Of a stretch of 32,160 bases of DNA, positions 6,445 to 14,147 are shown in pieces (the first letter of the stretch is position 1; the number at the start of each line of letters is the position of its first letter). Source of the DNA: Rhodospirillales bacterium (GTDB lineage Bacteria; Pseudomonadota; Alphaproteobacteria; Acetobacterales; Acetobacteraceae); assembly GCA_025351925.1 (NCBI GenBank), contig JANXVC010000487.1, positions 1-32,160 of the forward strand. The letters are read 5' to 3'. The translations under genes and the position numbers were made by a program. The notes below the pieces were generated by a model. It ran no database searches. It worked only from the letters and a program-made list of their open reading frames with translations, and was not told the DNA's origin.

Positions 6445-7206
6445 TCAATTACGCCTACGCAGCAGGCCGAAGCCCAGCAGTCCCATGCTCAGCAGCATGA
6501 CGCTCGCCGGCTCCGGCACCGGCGTGATGCTGTCGAGATAGGCGACCAGGTTCGGCGCGTAGGTGTTCTTGAATGCACCGGGGTTATAGCTGCCGAGGTA
6601 GTAGTCCAGCGGGATGCTCGAATAATAAACGTGGCCGATGCCGTCCTGGAAGGAGAACGCCACCGCCTGGTTGGCAGTGCCGGTGCCCAGCAGCGTCGTC
6701 GCGCCATAGGGCAGCGTGCCGATGTCGGCGTATCCGTGGTCCGACGAGTTGCCGCCGTCCAGCGTCGAGTTGTCGATCACGCCGCCGGGCCCATTGGTCA
6801 ACAGGGTGCCGGACGTCACGACATCGATATTCGAGGAAGGACTACGCACAAAGCCGATGCCCGACGCACCCGGCACCGCCGCGGCGGCATAGGTGACGTT
6901 CCGGTCGTTGTAAGCGAAGGTGCCGCCGCTGGCGACGAAGCTCGCGATACCGGCGGCGTAGGTGCCCAGCGCCGAAGTCTGCGCGCTGTTGTTGGCGTTC
7001 AGCACCCAAAGCACGTTGATCCCCGTAAGGCTCCCCGCACTGAGGTTGCGCAGGATGGACGCCGTGTCGCCCTGCGCCCTGATCAGCGAAAGCGACGCAG
7101 CGCTGGCGTCACCATACACGCCATAGACGGTGGCCGACGCTGGCGTGCCCAGGATGAGGGCAGGGACAGCGACGGCGGCTGCGAGCAGCAATGCTTTGAA
7201 ATTCAT
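6445..7206 (-). CDS. PEP-CTERM sorting domain-containing protein
   Basis: 253 residues. An N-terminal signal peptide (MNFKALLLAAAVAVPALILG, then an ASA cleavage site) is followed by an extracellular region. The C-terminal tail VPEPASVMLLSMGLLGFGLL-RRR is the classic PEP-CTERM signal: the motif, a hydrophobic segment and an Arg cluster. Exosortase recognises and processes such tails at the membrane, leaving the protein at the surface or in the matrix; no exosortase gene is in this window. The middle region (INVLWVLNAN, then FVASGGTFAYNDRNV) resembles a flavodoxin-like or glutamine-amidotransferase-like fold with no clear catalytic triad. The start at 7206 is chosen over 7257 because it begins the signal peptide and follows TAGGCG. 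Confidence 0.85.
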   Translation of the reverse strand: MNFKALLLAAAVAVPALILGTPASATVYGVYGDASAASLSLIRAQGDTASILRNLSAGSLTGINVLWVLNANNSAQTSALGTYAAGIASFVASGGTFAYNDRNVTYAAAAVPGASGIGFVRSPSSNIDVVTSGTLLTNGPGGVIDNSTLDGGNSSDHGYADIGTLPYGATTLLGTGTANQAVAFSFQDGIGHVYYSSIPLDYYLGSYNPGAFKNTYAPNLVAYLDSITPVPEPASVMLLSMGLLGFGLLRRRN

Positions 7207-7218
7207 AACGCCTACCAA

Positions 7219-7235
7219 GTTGTTACAGTAACAAC
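7219..7235. promoter_or_regulatory. 17-bp perfect palindrome just upstream of the first PEP-CTERM gene
   Basis: GTTGTTACAGTAACAAC has 8-bp arms around a single central base. It ends 12 bases before the start codon at 7206, next to the ribosome-binding site. The size and symmetry fit an operator for a dimeric repressor; a leader hairpin that controls translation is the alternative. Confidence 0.5.
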
Positions 7236-7315
7236 CGGATAGCAATTTCGATGCCATTGCGCATTAATGAGATGGATCAACCGGTTGGCTCGCCGGGCAT
7301 TCCTGTAAACATCAG

Positions 7316-7376
7316 AAGTGTAAAATATTTCGCACATAAAGCCGATTATGTCGCAAAATGTTTAACAGACGGTTAA
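7316..7376. promoter_or_regulatory. CtrA-like box and imperfect dyad upstream of the first PEP-CTERM gene
   Basis: TTAACAGACGGTTAA at 7362-7376 is a perfect TTAA-N7-TTAA, the binding pattern of the alphaproteobacterial master regulator CtrA. Next to it, an imperfect dyad runs from about 7319 to 7369 (arms TGTAAAATATTTCGCACATAA-like, centred on AGCCGA). The box is about 156 bases upstream of the start codon. CtrA binding is inferred from the motif only. Confidence 0.45.
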
Positions 7377-7444
7377 GCGGCCTCTCGCGTGTTTTGGCTC
7401 AGTCCTAATCGCTCACCTCACCCGGAAACGCCGCCAAACCAGCC

Positions 7445-7864
7445 TCAGCGCGGCACCACAGCCCCCGACTGCCGCAGCCGGCCCGTCATCACCAGCGCAC
7501 CCACCCCCGAAAGCAGCAGCGCCGCCGTCCAGCGCGTGTTCGGCGCGGCCCCATCGACCCCGCCGCCCGCAAGGACCACGAACAGCAGCGTCACCACCAG
7601 CAGCGCCCCGCGCCCGCGTCCGCCGCGCCGGGCCACCGCCACCGCCAGGACCGCAAACGTCGCGAACAGCCCGATCGCCAGCGCCCGCACCATGTCCAGC
7701 GCCAGCACCGAGAGATCCTCCACCGCCTCGCTGATCCGCCAGGCCAGCACGTGCAGCGTATCAATCAGCCGGAACACGAACCGGTCGGGCCCCACCAGAT
7801 ACACCAGGGCGGCCAGCCCCAGGCCCACCGCCCAAGCCAGCCAGATCGGATCACGTCGTTGCAT
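7445..7864 (-). CDS. Small integral membrane protein of unknown function
   Basis: 139 residues with about four hydrophobic segments: IWLAWAVGLGLAALVYLVG near the N-terminus, LDMVRALAIGLFATFAVLAV in the middle, ALLVVTLLFVVLAGGG, and AALLLSGVGALVMTG near the C-terminus. Basic clusters (RRGGRGRG) separate the second and third segments, as expected for a cytoplasmic loop. No family recognised. It lies on the minus strand between the hydrolase gene and the first PEP-CTERM gene with 125 bp and 238 bp gaps, so operon membership is uncertain. Confidence 0.65.
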   Translation of the reverse strand: MQRRDPIWLAWAVGLGLAALVYLVGPDRFVFRLIDTLHVLAWRISEAVEDLSVLALDMVRALAIGLFATFAVLAVAVARRGGRGRGALLVVTLLFVVLAGGGVDGAAPNTRWTAALLLSGVGALVMTGRLRQSGAVVPR

Positions 7865-7989
7865 GGAAGCCTCAAATCAGCGGGTTGATAAACCGGGCCG
7901 CAGCAGCGCCCGGCGCGCCGCGTCATGTAGGCACCCGCAAGCCGCCAACCAAGCGCCCGCTAAATCATCCCCCGCGACCGCAGCGTCGC

Positions 7990-8976
7990 CTATATCATCC
8001 CTTTCACGCCCGCCACCAGACGGTCCACCGCGCGCCGGGCCGCCGGCACCATTCCGGCGAAATCGGCGAACCCGTGCACCAGCCCGTCCTCCTCAATCAG
8101 CTCGACCCGACGCCCCGCCGCCCGCAGCGCCGCCGCATACGCCGTGCCCTGGTCCCGCAGCGGATCGAACCCCGCCACCGCAATCAGCGCCGGCGCCGCC
8201 CGCGTCAGGTCCGCCCGGATCGGCGACAACCGCGCGTCGTCCGGGTCCGCACCCGGCGGCAGCAACGCCGCAGCGCACGCCTGCATCCCCTCCGCCGTGA
8301 GCAGATAGCCCTCGGCAAAGGTGTCAAGGCTCGGATACCGGCCCGCCGATTCCAGCATATCGACAACGGGATAGATCAGAACTTGTCCGTCAATGCTGTC
8401 GCCGGCATCGCGCGCCAGCGCCGCCGCGAGGTTCGCCCCAGCACTATCGCCGGCGACCAGCAACGGACCGCTCCCCGCATGCCGTCGCTGCACCCACTCC
8501 AGCGCCGCCGCCGCGTCGTCATGCGCGGCCGGAAACGGATGCTCCGGCGCCAGGCGATACCCGGCCGAGATCACCCGCAACCCAGTGCCCGCCGCGAGCC
8601 GCCGGCAAACCCCCTCGCGCGCCGCCGTGCTGCCCATGATGAAGCCGCCGCCATGGAAATACAGCAGCGTCCCCCGCGGCGTACCCGTCGCGCGCGGCGC
8701 ATACTCGCGCGCCATCGGCAGCCCGGGAATCTTCAGCGGCACGGCCGTGACACCGGGATCGGCGCGCAGCCCCGTCAGCTCGAGCAGCGCCGCGTATTCG
8801 GTGCGCAGGCGCTTGATATCCTGCTGCTTCGGCGGGAGCGTCCGCACGAAGCGCACCAGGGCCGACATCGTCGGGTCCATCGTCTTGCCATCCGCGACCA
8901 GGCTTCCGCCCGTCACCGCGCCGAACGCCAGCCCGGCCCGCATCCCGGCCCGTCGCCAAAACCGCTTCTGTTCCAT
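7990..8976 (-). CDS. Alpha/beta hydrolase, hormone-sensitive-lipase (HSL) family esterase
   Basis: 328 residues. The oxyanion-hole motif HGGG appears in LLYFHGGGFIMGS. The nucleophile Ser is in VAGDSAGANLAAAL (the GDSAG signature), the catalytic Asp in AGFDPLRDQG, and the catalytic His in EDGLVHGFADF. This is the complete triad in the correct order for family IV (HSL-like) carboxylesterases, which hydrolyse short- to medium-chain acyl esters. There is no signal peptide; the N-terminus (EQKRFWRRAGMRAGLAFGAV) is basic and mildly hydrophobic, so a cytoplasmic location is likely. The natural substrate cannot be read from the sequence. It is flanked by the membrane protein gene downstream and a 212-bp gap upstream. 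Confidence 0.9.
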   Translation of the reverse strand: MEQKRFWRRAGMRAGLAFGAVTGGSLVADGKTMDPTMSALVRFVRTLPPKQQDIKRLRTEYAALLELTGLRADPGVTAVPLKIPGLPMAREYAPRATGTPRGTLLYFHGGGFIMGSTAAREGVCRRLAAGTGLRVISAGYRLAPEHPFPAAHDDAAAALEWVQRRHAGSGPLLVAGDSAGANLAAALARDAGDSIDGQVLIYPVVDMLESAGRYPSLDTFAEGYLLTAEGMQACAAALLPPGADPDDARLSPIRADLTRAAPALIAVAGFDPLRDQGTAYAAALRAAGRRVELIEEDGLVHGFADFAGMVPAARRAVDRLVAGVKGMI

Positions 8977-9188
8977 ACTCCTGCAACTTGCCCCGGGACC
9001 GCCGGTTGCAACCCGCCCTGTGATGTCAAGGGTTCTACCGTGGCGCTCGGCTCACGACGGCGCGGCGGGACATCTGGCACGCCGCGGACAGTAACACGGA
9101 ATGCTTGCGAAAAGATTAACGCGCGCCAGACCTTCGCGGCTCCTCGATCGACAATGCTCTGTGTTTGGCTCGCGTGCGTACGTACAAC

Positions 9189-9914
9189 CTATGCCCGGCG
9201 GCGCAGCAAACCCAGCCCCAGCAGGCTCGCGCCCAACAGCGCCAGCGACGCCGGCTCCGGCACATCGACCCCGGCCAGGTCGTAGGTGTAGGTGATCGAC
9301 ATCAACGCCCGCGCCCCCGTCGTCTGCACGAGATCAAGGCTTTGGCCGACATTGTCCGTATTTGTATTGATCGCGGTCACGAGCGGGAACAGCAGGACGC
9401 CAGTGCCGACATAAGGGTCAAGACTGGTCGTCAGTCCCGCGCTCGAATCGGCCGAGGTGTTCACCAGAGTGTCCTGACCAAATCCGATGGACTGGCCCGG
9501 CGTCACATCCTGCCCGATGAGCGAGACGAGAAGCGGCGATGCGTCAAGCAAGGAGGGGCTGGCGGCGCCGCCCGGAACCGCCGTGCCGGGCGCCAGGACG
9601 CGGATCGTGAGCGACACGTCGTAAAAGGTGTTCGTGAAGGGTGTCGTGCCGCTATTTGTCAAGCTGCCGGACGAGTTGACGGTGCCGGTCAACGCGAAGC
9701 TGACGCCCGTCAACGTCCCCTGGGCCGCGTCGAACTGCGGCAGCGTCACGCTCTGCGCGGTGCCGTCCCAGTTGGTCGGCGAGTAGCTCGGCGGTTGCGA
9801 CGAGTCTGAACCGGTGCCCGGATAGGACTGACTGAACGTCACCGAAGCCGCCTGAGCCGCGACGGAGGTGAAGCCAAGCGCGGACGCGACCGCCAGACCG
9901 ATGAGACCACGCAT
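9189..9914 (-). CDS. PEP-CTERM protein, probable choice-of-anchor E type
   Basis: 241 residues. The signal peptide MRGLIGLAVASALGFTSVAA ends in AQA-ASV. The body is a beta-rich extracellular domain with SVTLPQFDAAQGTLTGVSFA, which I associate with the choice-of-anchor E domain of exosortase-sorted proteins. The C-terminus VPEPASLALLGASLLGLGLL-RRRA is a textbook PEP-CTERM tail. The start at 9914 is selected because AGGAG lies eight bases upstream and it begins the signal peptide, although the frame is open to 9998. It is the second PEP-CTERM gene on the same strand within 3.5 kb and shares a CtrA-like upstream motif with the first. A structural role in surface or biofilm matrix is likely but unproven. 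Confidence 0.85.
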   Translation of the reverse strand: MRGLIGLAVASALGFTSVAAQAASVTFSQSYPGTGSDSSQPPSYSPTNWDGTAQSVTLPQFDAAQGTLTGVSFALTGTVNSSGSLTNSGTTPFTNTFYDVSLTIRVLAPGTAVPGGAASPSLLDASPLLVSLIGQDVTPGQSIGFGQDTLVNTSADSSAGLTTSLDPYVGTGVLLFPLVTAINTNTDNVGQSLDLVQTTGARALMSITYTYDLAGVDVPEPASLALLGASLLGLGLLRRRA

Positions 9915-10393
9915 AAGACGCTCCTGACCATTTTGCCGCTGCTGGCCCCGACGGTTCGTTACGGCGCCGATAGGCTCTCTATTCAAGCGCCATGCCAAGA
10001 CGTCAAACCATTGATTTTACCAGGCTTTATCGCAACCCCACGAGTGCGAGTGTCGGTAATATTTACACCTGGCACCTCGAAAGGCGCGGCAATCAGCTAT
10101 GGCCGGGACAACGCTGCTGGATGCCGTTCGGCAAACCCTGGACGCTGAAAACTGCAAGCCGATGCGGTTGTAAAACAAACTTTACAAACGGTTAGGCCGC
10201 GTCGCATTGGGCAAACTCTGGTCCCAAAATATAGTCATGGCATTCTACTCATGGTTGTGTTACCTCTTGCGTTATGAAAGGCATCGTGTCTCAAATGGCT
10301 GCACAGTCGGTCCCCCCTGGCCAGCCATGCCCGCGCCTCTTATGCTGCAGCGTAATGGCCCGCTGAGGCCATGCGGAGGGACCGATCCAAACC
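9915..10393. promoter_or_regulatory. 479-bp divergent intergenic region between PEP-CTERM and ABC ATPase genes
   Basis: It must contain promoters for both flanking genes. I see a CtrA-like degenerate box (10181-10195) and an AATATTTACAC stretch near 10060 similar to one upstream of the other PEP-CTERM gene. A GGAGGGA ribosome-binding site lies 13 bases before the ATPase ATG, a long spacing. A 67-codon plus-strand ORF from 9992 has no ribosome-binding site and no recognisable features. Confidence 0.4.
10181..10195. promoter_or_regulatory. Degenerate CtrA-like box upstream of the second PEP-CTERM gene
   Basis: TTTACAAACGGTTAG fits TTAA-N7-TTAA with one mismatch in each half. Its central CAAACGG closely matches the CAGACGG of the box at 7362-7376. 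It is about 267 bases upstream of the PEP-CTERM start and 198 bases upstream of the ABC ATPase gene. Confidence 0.35.
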
Positions 10394-11470
10394 ATGGCCA
10401 GCGTGTCGATACGGAGCGTCACCAAGGCGTTCGGCGCAACGCAGATTCTGCACGGCGTCAGCATCGAGATCGCCGACGGGGAGTTCGCCGTGCTGGTGGG
10501 GCCCTCCGGATGCGGCAAGAGCACCCTGCTGCGCATGATCGCCGGCCTGGAGGAGATCGACGGCGGAGAGGTCGCGATCGGCGGGCGCGTCGTCAATAAA
10601 GTGCCGCCTAAACAACGCGATATCGCCATGGTGTTCCAAAACTACGCGCTGTATCCGCACATGACGGTGCGCGACAACATGGCATTCAGCCTCAAGCTCG
10701 CCCGTGCGCCGCAGGCCGCGATGGATCAGCGGGTGAACCGCGCCGCGTCGATCCTCGGCCTCGATGGCCTGCTGGACCGCTATCCGCGACAGCTCTCGGG
10801 CGGCCAGCGTCAGCGTGTGGCCATGGGCCGCGCCATCGTGCGCGACCCGCAGGTGTTCTTGTTCGATGAGCCGCTGTCGAACCTTGACGCCAAGCTAAGG
10901 GTACAGACCCGCGCCGAGCTGAAGGACCTGCACCAGCGGCTGCGCACCACCACCGTCTATGTCACCCACGACCAGATCGAGGCGATGACGATGGCCGACC
11001 GCATCGTCGTGATGAACGGCGGCCGGGTCGAGCAGGCCGGCTCACCGCTTGAACTCTACGACCATCCCGCCAACCGCTTCGTCGCCGGCTTCATCGGCAG
11101 CCCCGCGATGAACTTCCTGCCCGGCACCGTCGAGGCCGGCGGCTTCCGCGCCGAGGGCGGCAGCCTATGGCCGTTGCCCGTCGCCAGACATGACCTCGGC
11201 CGTCCCGCGGTCTATGGCGTCCGTCCCGAGCACCTGCAGCTCGCCGCCAATGACGGCGACGGCGTGCCGCTGCTGGTCCAGGTCGTCGAGCCCACCGGCA
11301 GCGAGACCCAGGTGCACGGTCGGCTCGGCCCGCAGCCCGGCGCATTGCCCGTCATGGGCGCCTTCCGCGAACGCGTCGCCGCCCGCCCCGGCGAGCCCAT
11401 CACCGTCACCGCCGACCCCGCGCTGGTCCACCTGTTCGACCGCGACACCGGCGTGCGCGTCGTTGCTTAG
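10394..11470 (+). CDS. Carbohydrate ABC transporter ATP-binding protein (UgpC/MalK-like, CUT1)
   Basis: 358 residues. Walker A is [14 protein letters not shown], the Q-loop is [14 protein letters not shown], the ABC signature is [16 protein letters not shown], Walker B is [16 protein letters not shown], and the H-loop is [12 protein letters not shown]. After about residue 240 comes the TOBE/OB-fold regulatory domain of MalK/UgpC-type ATPases ([12 protein letters not shown], then [10 protein letters not shown]). It hydrolyses ATP at the inner face of the membrane to drive sugar or polyol import by the two permeases at 14148-16023. The binding-protein gene follows after 92 bp. The substrate cannot be deduced; glycerol-3-phosphate, alpha-glucosides or other oligosaccharides are all possible. 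Confidence 0.93.
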   Translation: MASVSIRSVTKAFGATQILHGVSIEIADGEFAVLVGPSGCGKSTLLRMIAGLEEIDGGEVAIGGRVVNKVPPKQRDIAMVFQNYALYPHMTVRDNMAFSLKLARAPQAAMDQRVNRAASILGLDGLLDRYPRQLSGGQRQRVAMGRAIVRDPQVFLFDEPLSNLDAKLRVQTRAELKDLHQRLRTTTVYVTHDQIEAMTMADRIVVMNGGRVEQAGSPLELYDHPANRFVAGFIGSPAMNFLPGTVEAGGFRAEGGSLWPLPVARHDLGRPAVYGVRPEHLQLAANDGDGVPLLVQVVEPTGSETQVHGRLGPQPGALPVMGAFRERVAARPGEPITVTADPALVHLFDRDTGVRVVA

Positions 11471-11484
11471 AGCTTTGTTTCAAC

Positions 11485-11530
11485 GAGCATCTTTGTCCAA
11501 TCGAAAGAGCAGATCGATCGGACGATGCTC
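11485..11530 (+). other. Intercistronic hairpin between ATPase and binding-protein genes
   Basis: GAGCATC (11485-11491) plus GTCC (11495-11498) pairs with GGAC plus GATGCTC (11520-11530), leaving a TTT bulge. Hairpins at this position in importer operons often set the higher level of the binding protein by partial termination or mRNA protection. That role is inferred. The AGGAGAG ribosome-binding site follows. Confidence 0.4.
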
Positions 11531-11562
11531 TTACTCATTGATCCCATGAGGAGAGTTTAAGC

Positions 11563-12897
11563 ATGCATGACATCACCCGCCGCAACCTGGGCGTCGGCGC
11601 CGGTGCTTTTGCCGCAGCCGGGCTGCTGGGCCGCAACGCTCGCGCCGCCATCCCGGCCGCCGACGTGCCGCCGCTCAACCTGCCGATCGAGAAGAACGCG
11701 AGCCTGCGCATCCTGCGCCCCGCCAAGTTCGTCGAGCCGGACGAGGTGATTTTCCGCGAGAACACCAAGCGTTTCGCCGAGGCGATGGGCGTGCAGGTGC
11801 GCATCGACTTCTCCGGCTGGGAGGACCTGCGGCCGCAGACCGCGGTGACGGCCAACACCGGCGCCGGGCCGGACGTGGTGGTGGGCTGGACCGACGACCC
11901 GCATCTCTATGCGGACAAGCTGATCGACCTCACTGATGTCGCGGAGTACTTGGGCAAGAAGTACGGCGGCTGGTATCCGCTGGCTGAGAGATACGGCAAG
12001 AAGTTCGGCACCAATCAGTGGATCGCGATCCCGCTGGGCGCCAGCGGCGGTCCGGCGCTGTATCGCGAGAGTTGGATCAAGGAGGTGGGCTTCGACAAGT
12101 TCCCCGACAAGACCGACGGGCTGCTGGACCTGTGCCGCAAGCTGAAGAAGTTGGGGCACCCCGCCGGCTTCGCGCTGGGGCATGCGGTGGGCGACGCCAG
12201 CGCCTATTGCCATTGGCTGGTCTGGGCGCACGGCGGCGCGATGGTGGACGAGCAGGGCCACGTCACCATCAACAGCAAGGCGACGGTCGAGGCGCTGAAA
12301 TACGGCAAGGCGCTGTACGAGACGTTCATCCCCGGCACCAACTCCTGGCTCGATCCCAGCAACAACAAAGCGATGCTGGCCGGCGAGCTGAGCGTGACGC
12401 AGAACGGCGTGTCGCTGTACTACTCGGCGAAGAACAGTCCGGACCCCAAGATCGCCGCGATCGGCGCGGACATGAACCACGCCTACATGCCGATCGGCCC
12501 CGCTGGCGTGGTGACGCAGGGCGCGTTGGCGATCAACGCGATGGCGTTCAAGCACACCAAGTTTCCTAACGCGGCCAAGGCCTACCTCGCCTACATGATG
12601 GAGTCCGAGCAGTACGACCCCTGGATGGCCGGCAGCTTCGGCTATTGGGGGCAACCGCTCCGCGCCTATGAGAACAGCGCCATCTGGAGCGGTGATCCGA
12701 AGATCCGCATCTATAAGGACACGATGAAGGAGAGCCGCTGGTATGCCTGGCCCGGCGCCATCACCGAGCAGTCCGGCGCGGTCATGGCGGATTACGTAAT
12801 GGTCGATATGGTCGCCTCCGCCAGCACCGGGGACAACACGCCGGAGGACGCGGCCAAGGAGGCGGAGCGCCGGGCCAAACGCTACTACAGGTCCTGA
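11563..12897 (+). CDS. Extracellular solute-binding protein of the carbohydrate ABC importer
   Basis: 444 residues. The N-terminus MHDITRRNLGVGAGAFAAAG with a downstream ARAA site is a twin-arginine signal, so the protein is exported folded through Tat. The mature region has the features of family 1 sugar-binding proteins: NTGAGPDVVVGWTDDPHLYA in the first lobe, AIPLGASGGPALYRESWIKE at the hinge, and FAGSF-type MAGSFGYWGQPLRAYEN near the end. It delivers substrate to the permease pair encoded downstream. AGGAGAG lies upstream of the ATG. Its 3' end overlaps the convergent glycosyltransferase gene by 13 bp. A Tat rather than Sec signal is less usual for this family but not rare in alphaproteobacteria. 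The sugar is unknown. Confidence 0.9.
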   Translation: MHDITRRNLGVGAGAFAAAGLLGRNARAAIPAADVPPLNLPIEKNASLRILRPAKFVEPDEVIFRENTKRFAEAMGVQVRIDFSGWEDLRPQTAVTANTGAGPDVVVGWTDDPHLYADKLIDLTDVAEYLGKKYGGWYPLAERYGKKFGTNQWIAIPLGASGGPALYRESWIKEVGFDKFPDKTDGLLDLCRKLKKLGHPAGFALGHAVGDASAYCHWLVWAHGGAMVDEQGHVTINSKATVEALKYGKALYETFIPGTNSWLDPSNNKAMLAGELSVTQNGVSLYYSAKNSPDPKIAAIGADMNHAYMPIGPAGVVTQGALAINAMAFKHTKFPNAAKAYLAYMMESEQYDPWMAGSFGYWGQPLRAYENSAIWSGDPKIRIYKDTMKESRWYAWPGAITEQSGAVMADYVMVDMVASASTGDNTPEDAAKEAERRAKRYYRS

Positions 12898-14006
12898 CCG
12901 GCGCGCCGCAGCAAGGCGTCCAGCCGGTCGGCGGCGATATCCCAGGTGAAGTCGCGCGCCACCATCGCACGCGCGGCGTCGCCCAGCCGCCGTCGGGTCG
13001 CGCTGTCCAGCAGCAGCGCGATGACCGCACCCGCCATGCCAACCGCCGCCGCCTGCACCAGCGCCGCATGGCCCGGCGGCAGCGCCAAGCCGTTCATCGC
13101 GAGCGGCGTCAGCACCACCGGCCGCGCGCAGGCCCAGGCCTCCAGCACCTTGTTCTTCAGCCCCACCCCGGTCCGCATCGGCGCGATCGCGACCCAAGCG
13201 GCCTGCAGTTCCCTTGACATATCAACGACATCCGCGCGGACCTCCACGCCGTTCTTCCCGTCCAGCGCCCGAATCGCGGCCACGGGACGACGCCCGGCAA
13301 TCACCCATCGCGCGTCCGGCATCGCCCGGCGGACCCGCGGCCAGATGTCGGCAGCGGCAAAAGCCACCGCATCGACGTTGGGCGGATAGTCCAGCGTGCC
13401 GGCGAACACGACGGTCGGCGCCGCGTGCTCCACCCCCGGCGCGTCCGGCAACGCGACGCCGTTCGGCACCAAATGCACCACCCGTCCCCCCAGCCGCGCC
13501 ATCCACGCCGTGTCCGCCTCGCCCACGCACGCGGTCGCCGCAAACCCGCGGACGGCGCGGCGCGCATACACGGCAGCGATCACGGCCTCTCGCGCCTGGC
13601 GCCCCCGATCCCAGCCGCGGGCGGTCCGGACGTTGCCAGCGAACTCCCGCGGATTGCAGTCGATCATGTCGAGGATCGCCGGCGTCCGGCCCACCGCAAG
13701 CCAAGCGCTCTCGGCCCCGGGCCAAATCAGCGCACGATCTGGCTGGGCTGTCCGCAAAACGTCACCGATCGCCGCCGCCAACGGCCGGTTGTCGAACCGC
13801 CAGGGATACGTCAGCCCCGGCCCGGTCAGCGCGAGCGGCACATGCCGTGCCACCCCGGGCAGCGCCTCACCCGCCGGACCCGCCGGCGCCAGCAGCGTGA
13901 TGTCCCATTTCTCGGCCAAGCCCTGCAGCACATTCGCCACACGCAGCGAGTAGCCGTCCCGAACCGGCCAGGGCGGCAGCGTGGAGACAGCAAACAGGCG
14001 CGGCAT
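12885..14006 (-). CDS. Glycosyltransferase family 4 (group 1) protein
   Basis: 373 residues with a GT-B fold pattern. The N-terminal acceptor domain begins FAVSTLPPWPVRDGYSLRVA, with the usual glycine-containing first loop. The C-terminal nucleotide-sugar domain has LVPNGVALPDAPG, then VVFAGTLDYPPNVDAVAFAA, ARWVIAGRRP, and the motif GVGLKNKVLEAWACARPVVL. The conserved Glu of that EAWA motif contacts the sugar nucleotide. It probably transfers a sugar to a polysaccharide or lipid acceptor on the cytoplasmic side. The N-terminal pattern recalls sugar transferases associated with exopolysaccharide/PEP-CTERM loci, but that link is tentative. It lies on the opposite strand between the binding-protein and permease genes, interrupting the ABC operon. 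Confidence 0.88.
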   Translation of the reverse strand: MPRLFAVSTLPPWPVRDGYSLRVANVLQGLAEKWDITLLAPAGPAGEALPGVARHVPLALTGPGLTYPWRFDNRPLAAAIGDVLRTAQPDRALIWPGAESAWLAVGRTPAILDMIDCNPREFAGNVRTARGWDRGRQAREAVIAAVYARRAVRGFAATACVGEADTAWMARLGGRVVHLVPNGVALPDAPGVEHAAPTVVFAGTLDYPPNVDAVAFAAADIWPRVRRAMPDARWVIAGRRPVAAIRALDGKNGVEVRADVVDMSRELQAAWVAIAPMRTGVGLKNKVLEAWACARPVVLTPLAMNGLALPPGHAALVQAAAVGMAGAVIALLLDSATRRRLGDAARAMVARDFTWDIAADRLDALLRRAGQDL

Positions 14007-14036
14007 CGCTCATTTCTATCCCGAATCGGCTTGTAA

Positions 14037-14090
14037 GTGCAAAGTTTCGCGTGCAAAGTGGCGCATACAAGGCCGGGCGGCAAAGCCCGG
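14037..14090 (+). promoter_or_regulatory. Direct repeat and hairpin upstream of the first permease gene
   Basis: GTGCAAAGT occurs at 14037-14045 and 14051-14059, a 14-bp period. CCGGGC (14073-14078) pairs with GCCCGG (14085-14090) around GGCAAA. Both lie in the 141-bp divergent gap between the glycosyltransferase and permease genes, where a separate permease promoter must be. Confidence 0.4.
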
Positions 14091-14147
14091 TGGCGCTGCG
14101 CCCGCAGCCCGCGCATACTCCCTCCAACAAAACGCGACGGGGAGACA

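Noticed and set aside
7885-9285. 466-codon plus-strand frame across the esterase gene
   Set aside because: Arg/Pro/His-rich, no motif; the complete esterase triad lies on the minus strand.
10061-10095. Possible sigma-54 promoter (TGGCAC) upstream of a PEP-CTERM gene
   Set aside because: No TTGC element at the required spacing after TGGCAC on the relevant strand.
9992-10195. 67-codon plus-strand ORF in the PEP-CTERM/ABC intergenic region
   Set aside because: No ribosome-binding site, low G/C at third positions compared with real genes here, and no recognised similarity.
11557-13197. 546-codon minus-strand frame across the binding-protein gene
   Set aside because: Composition of an antisense shadow; the plus-strand Tat-signal binding protein and the minus-strand glycosyltransferase in other frames explain the region.
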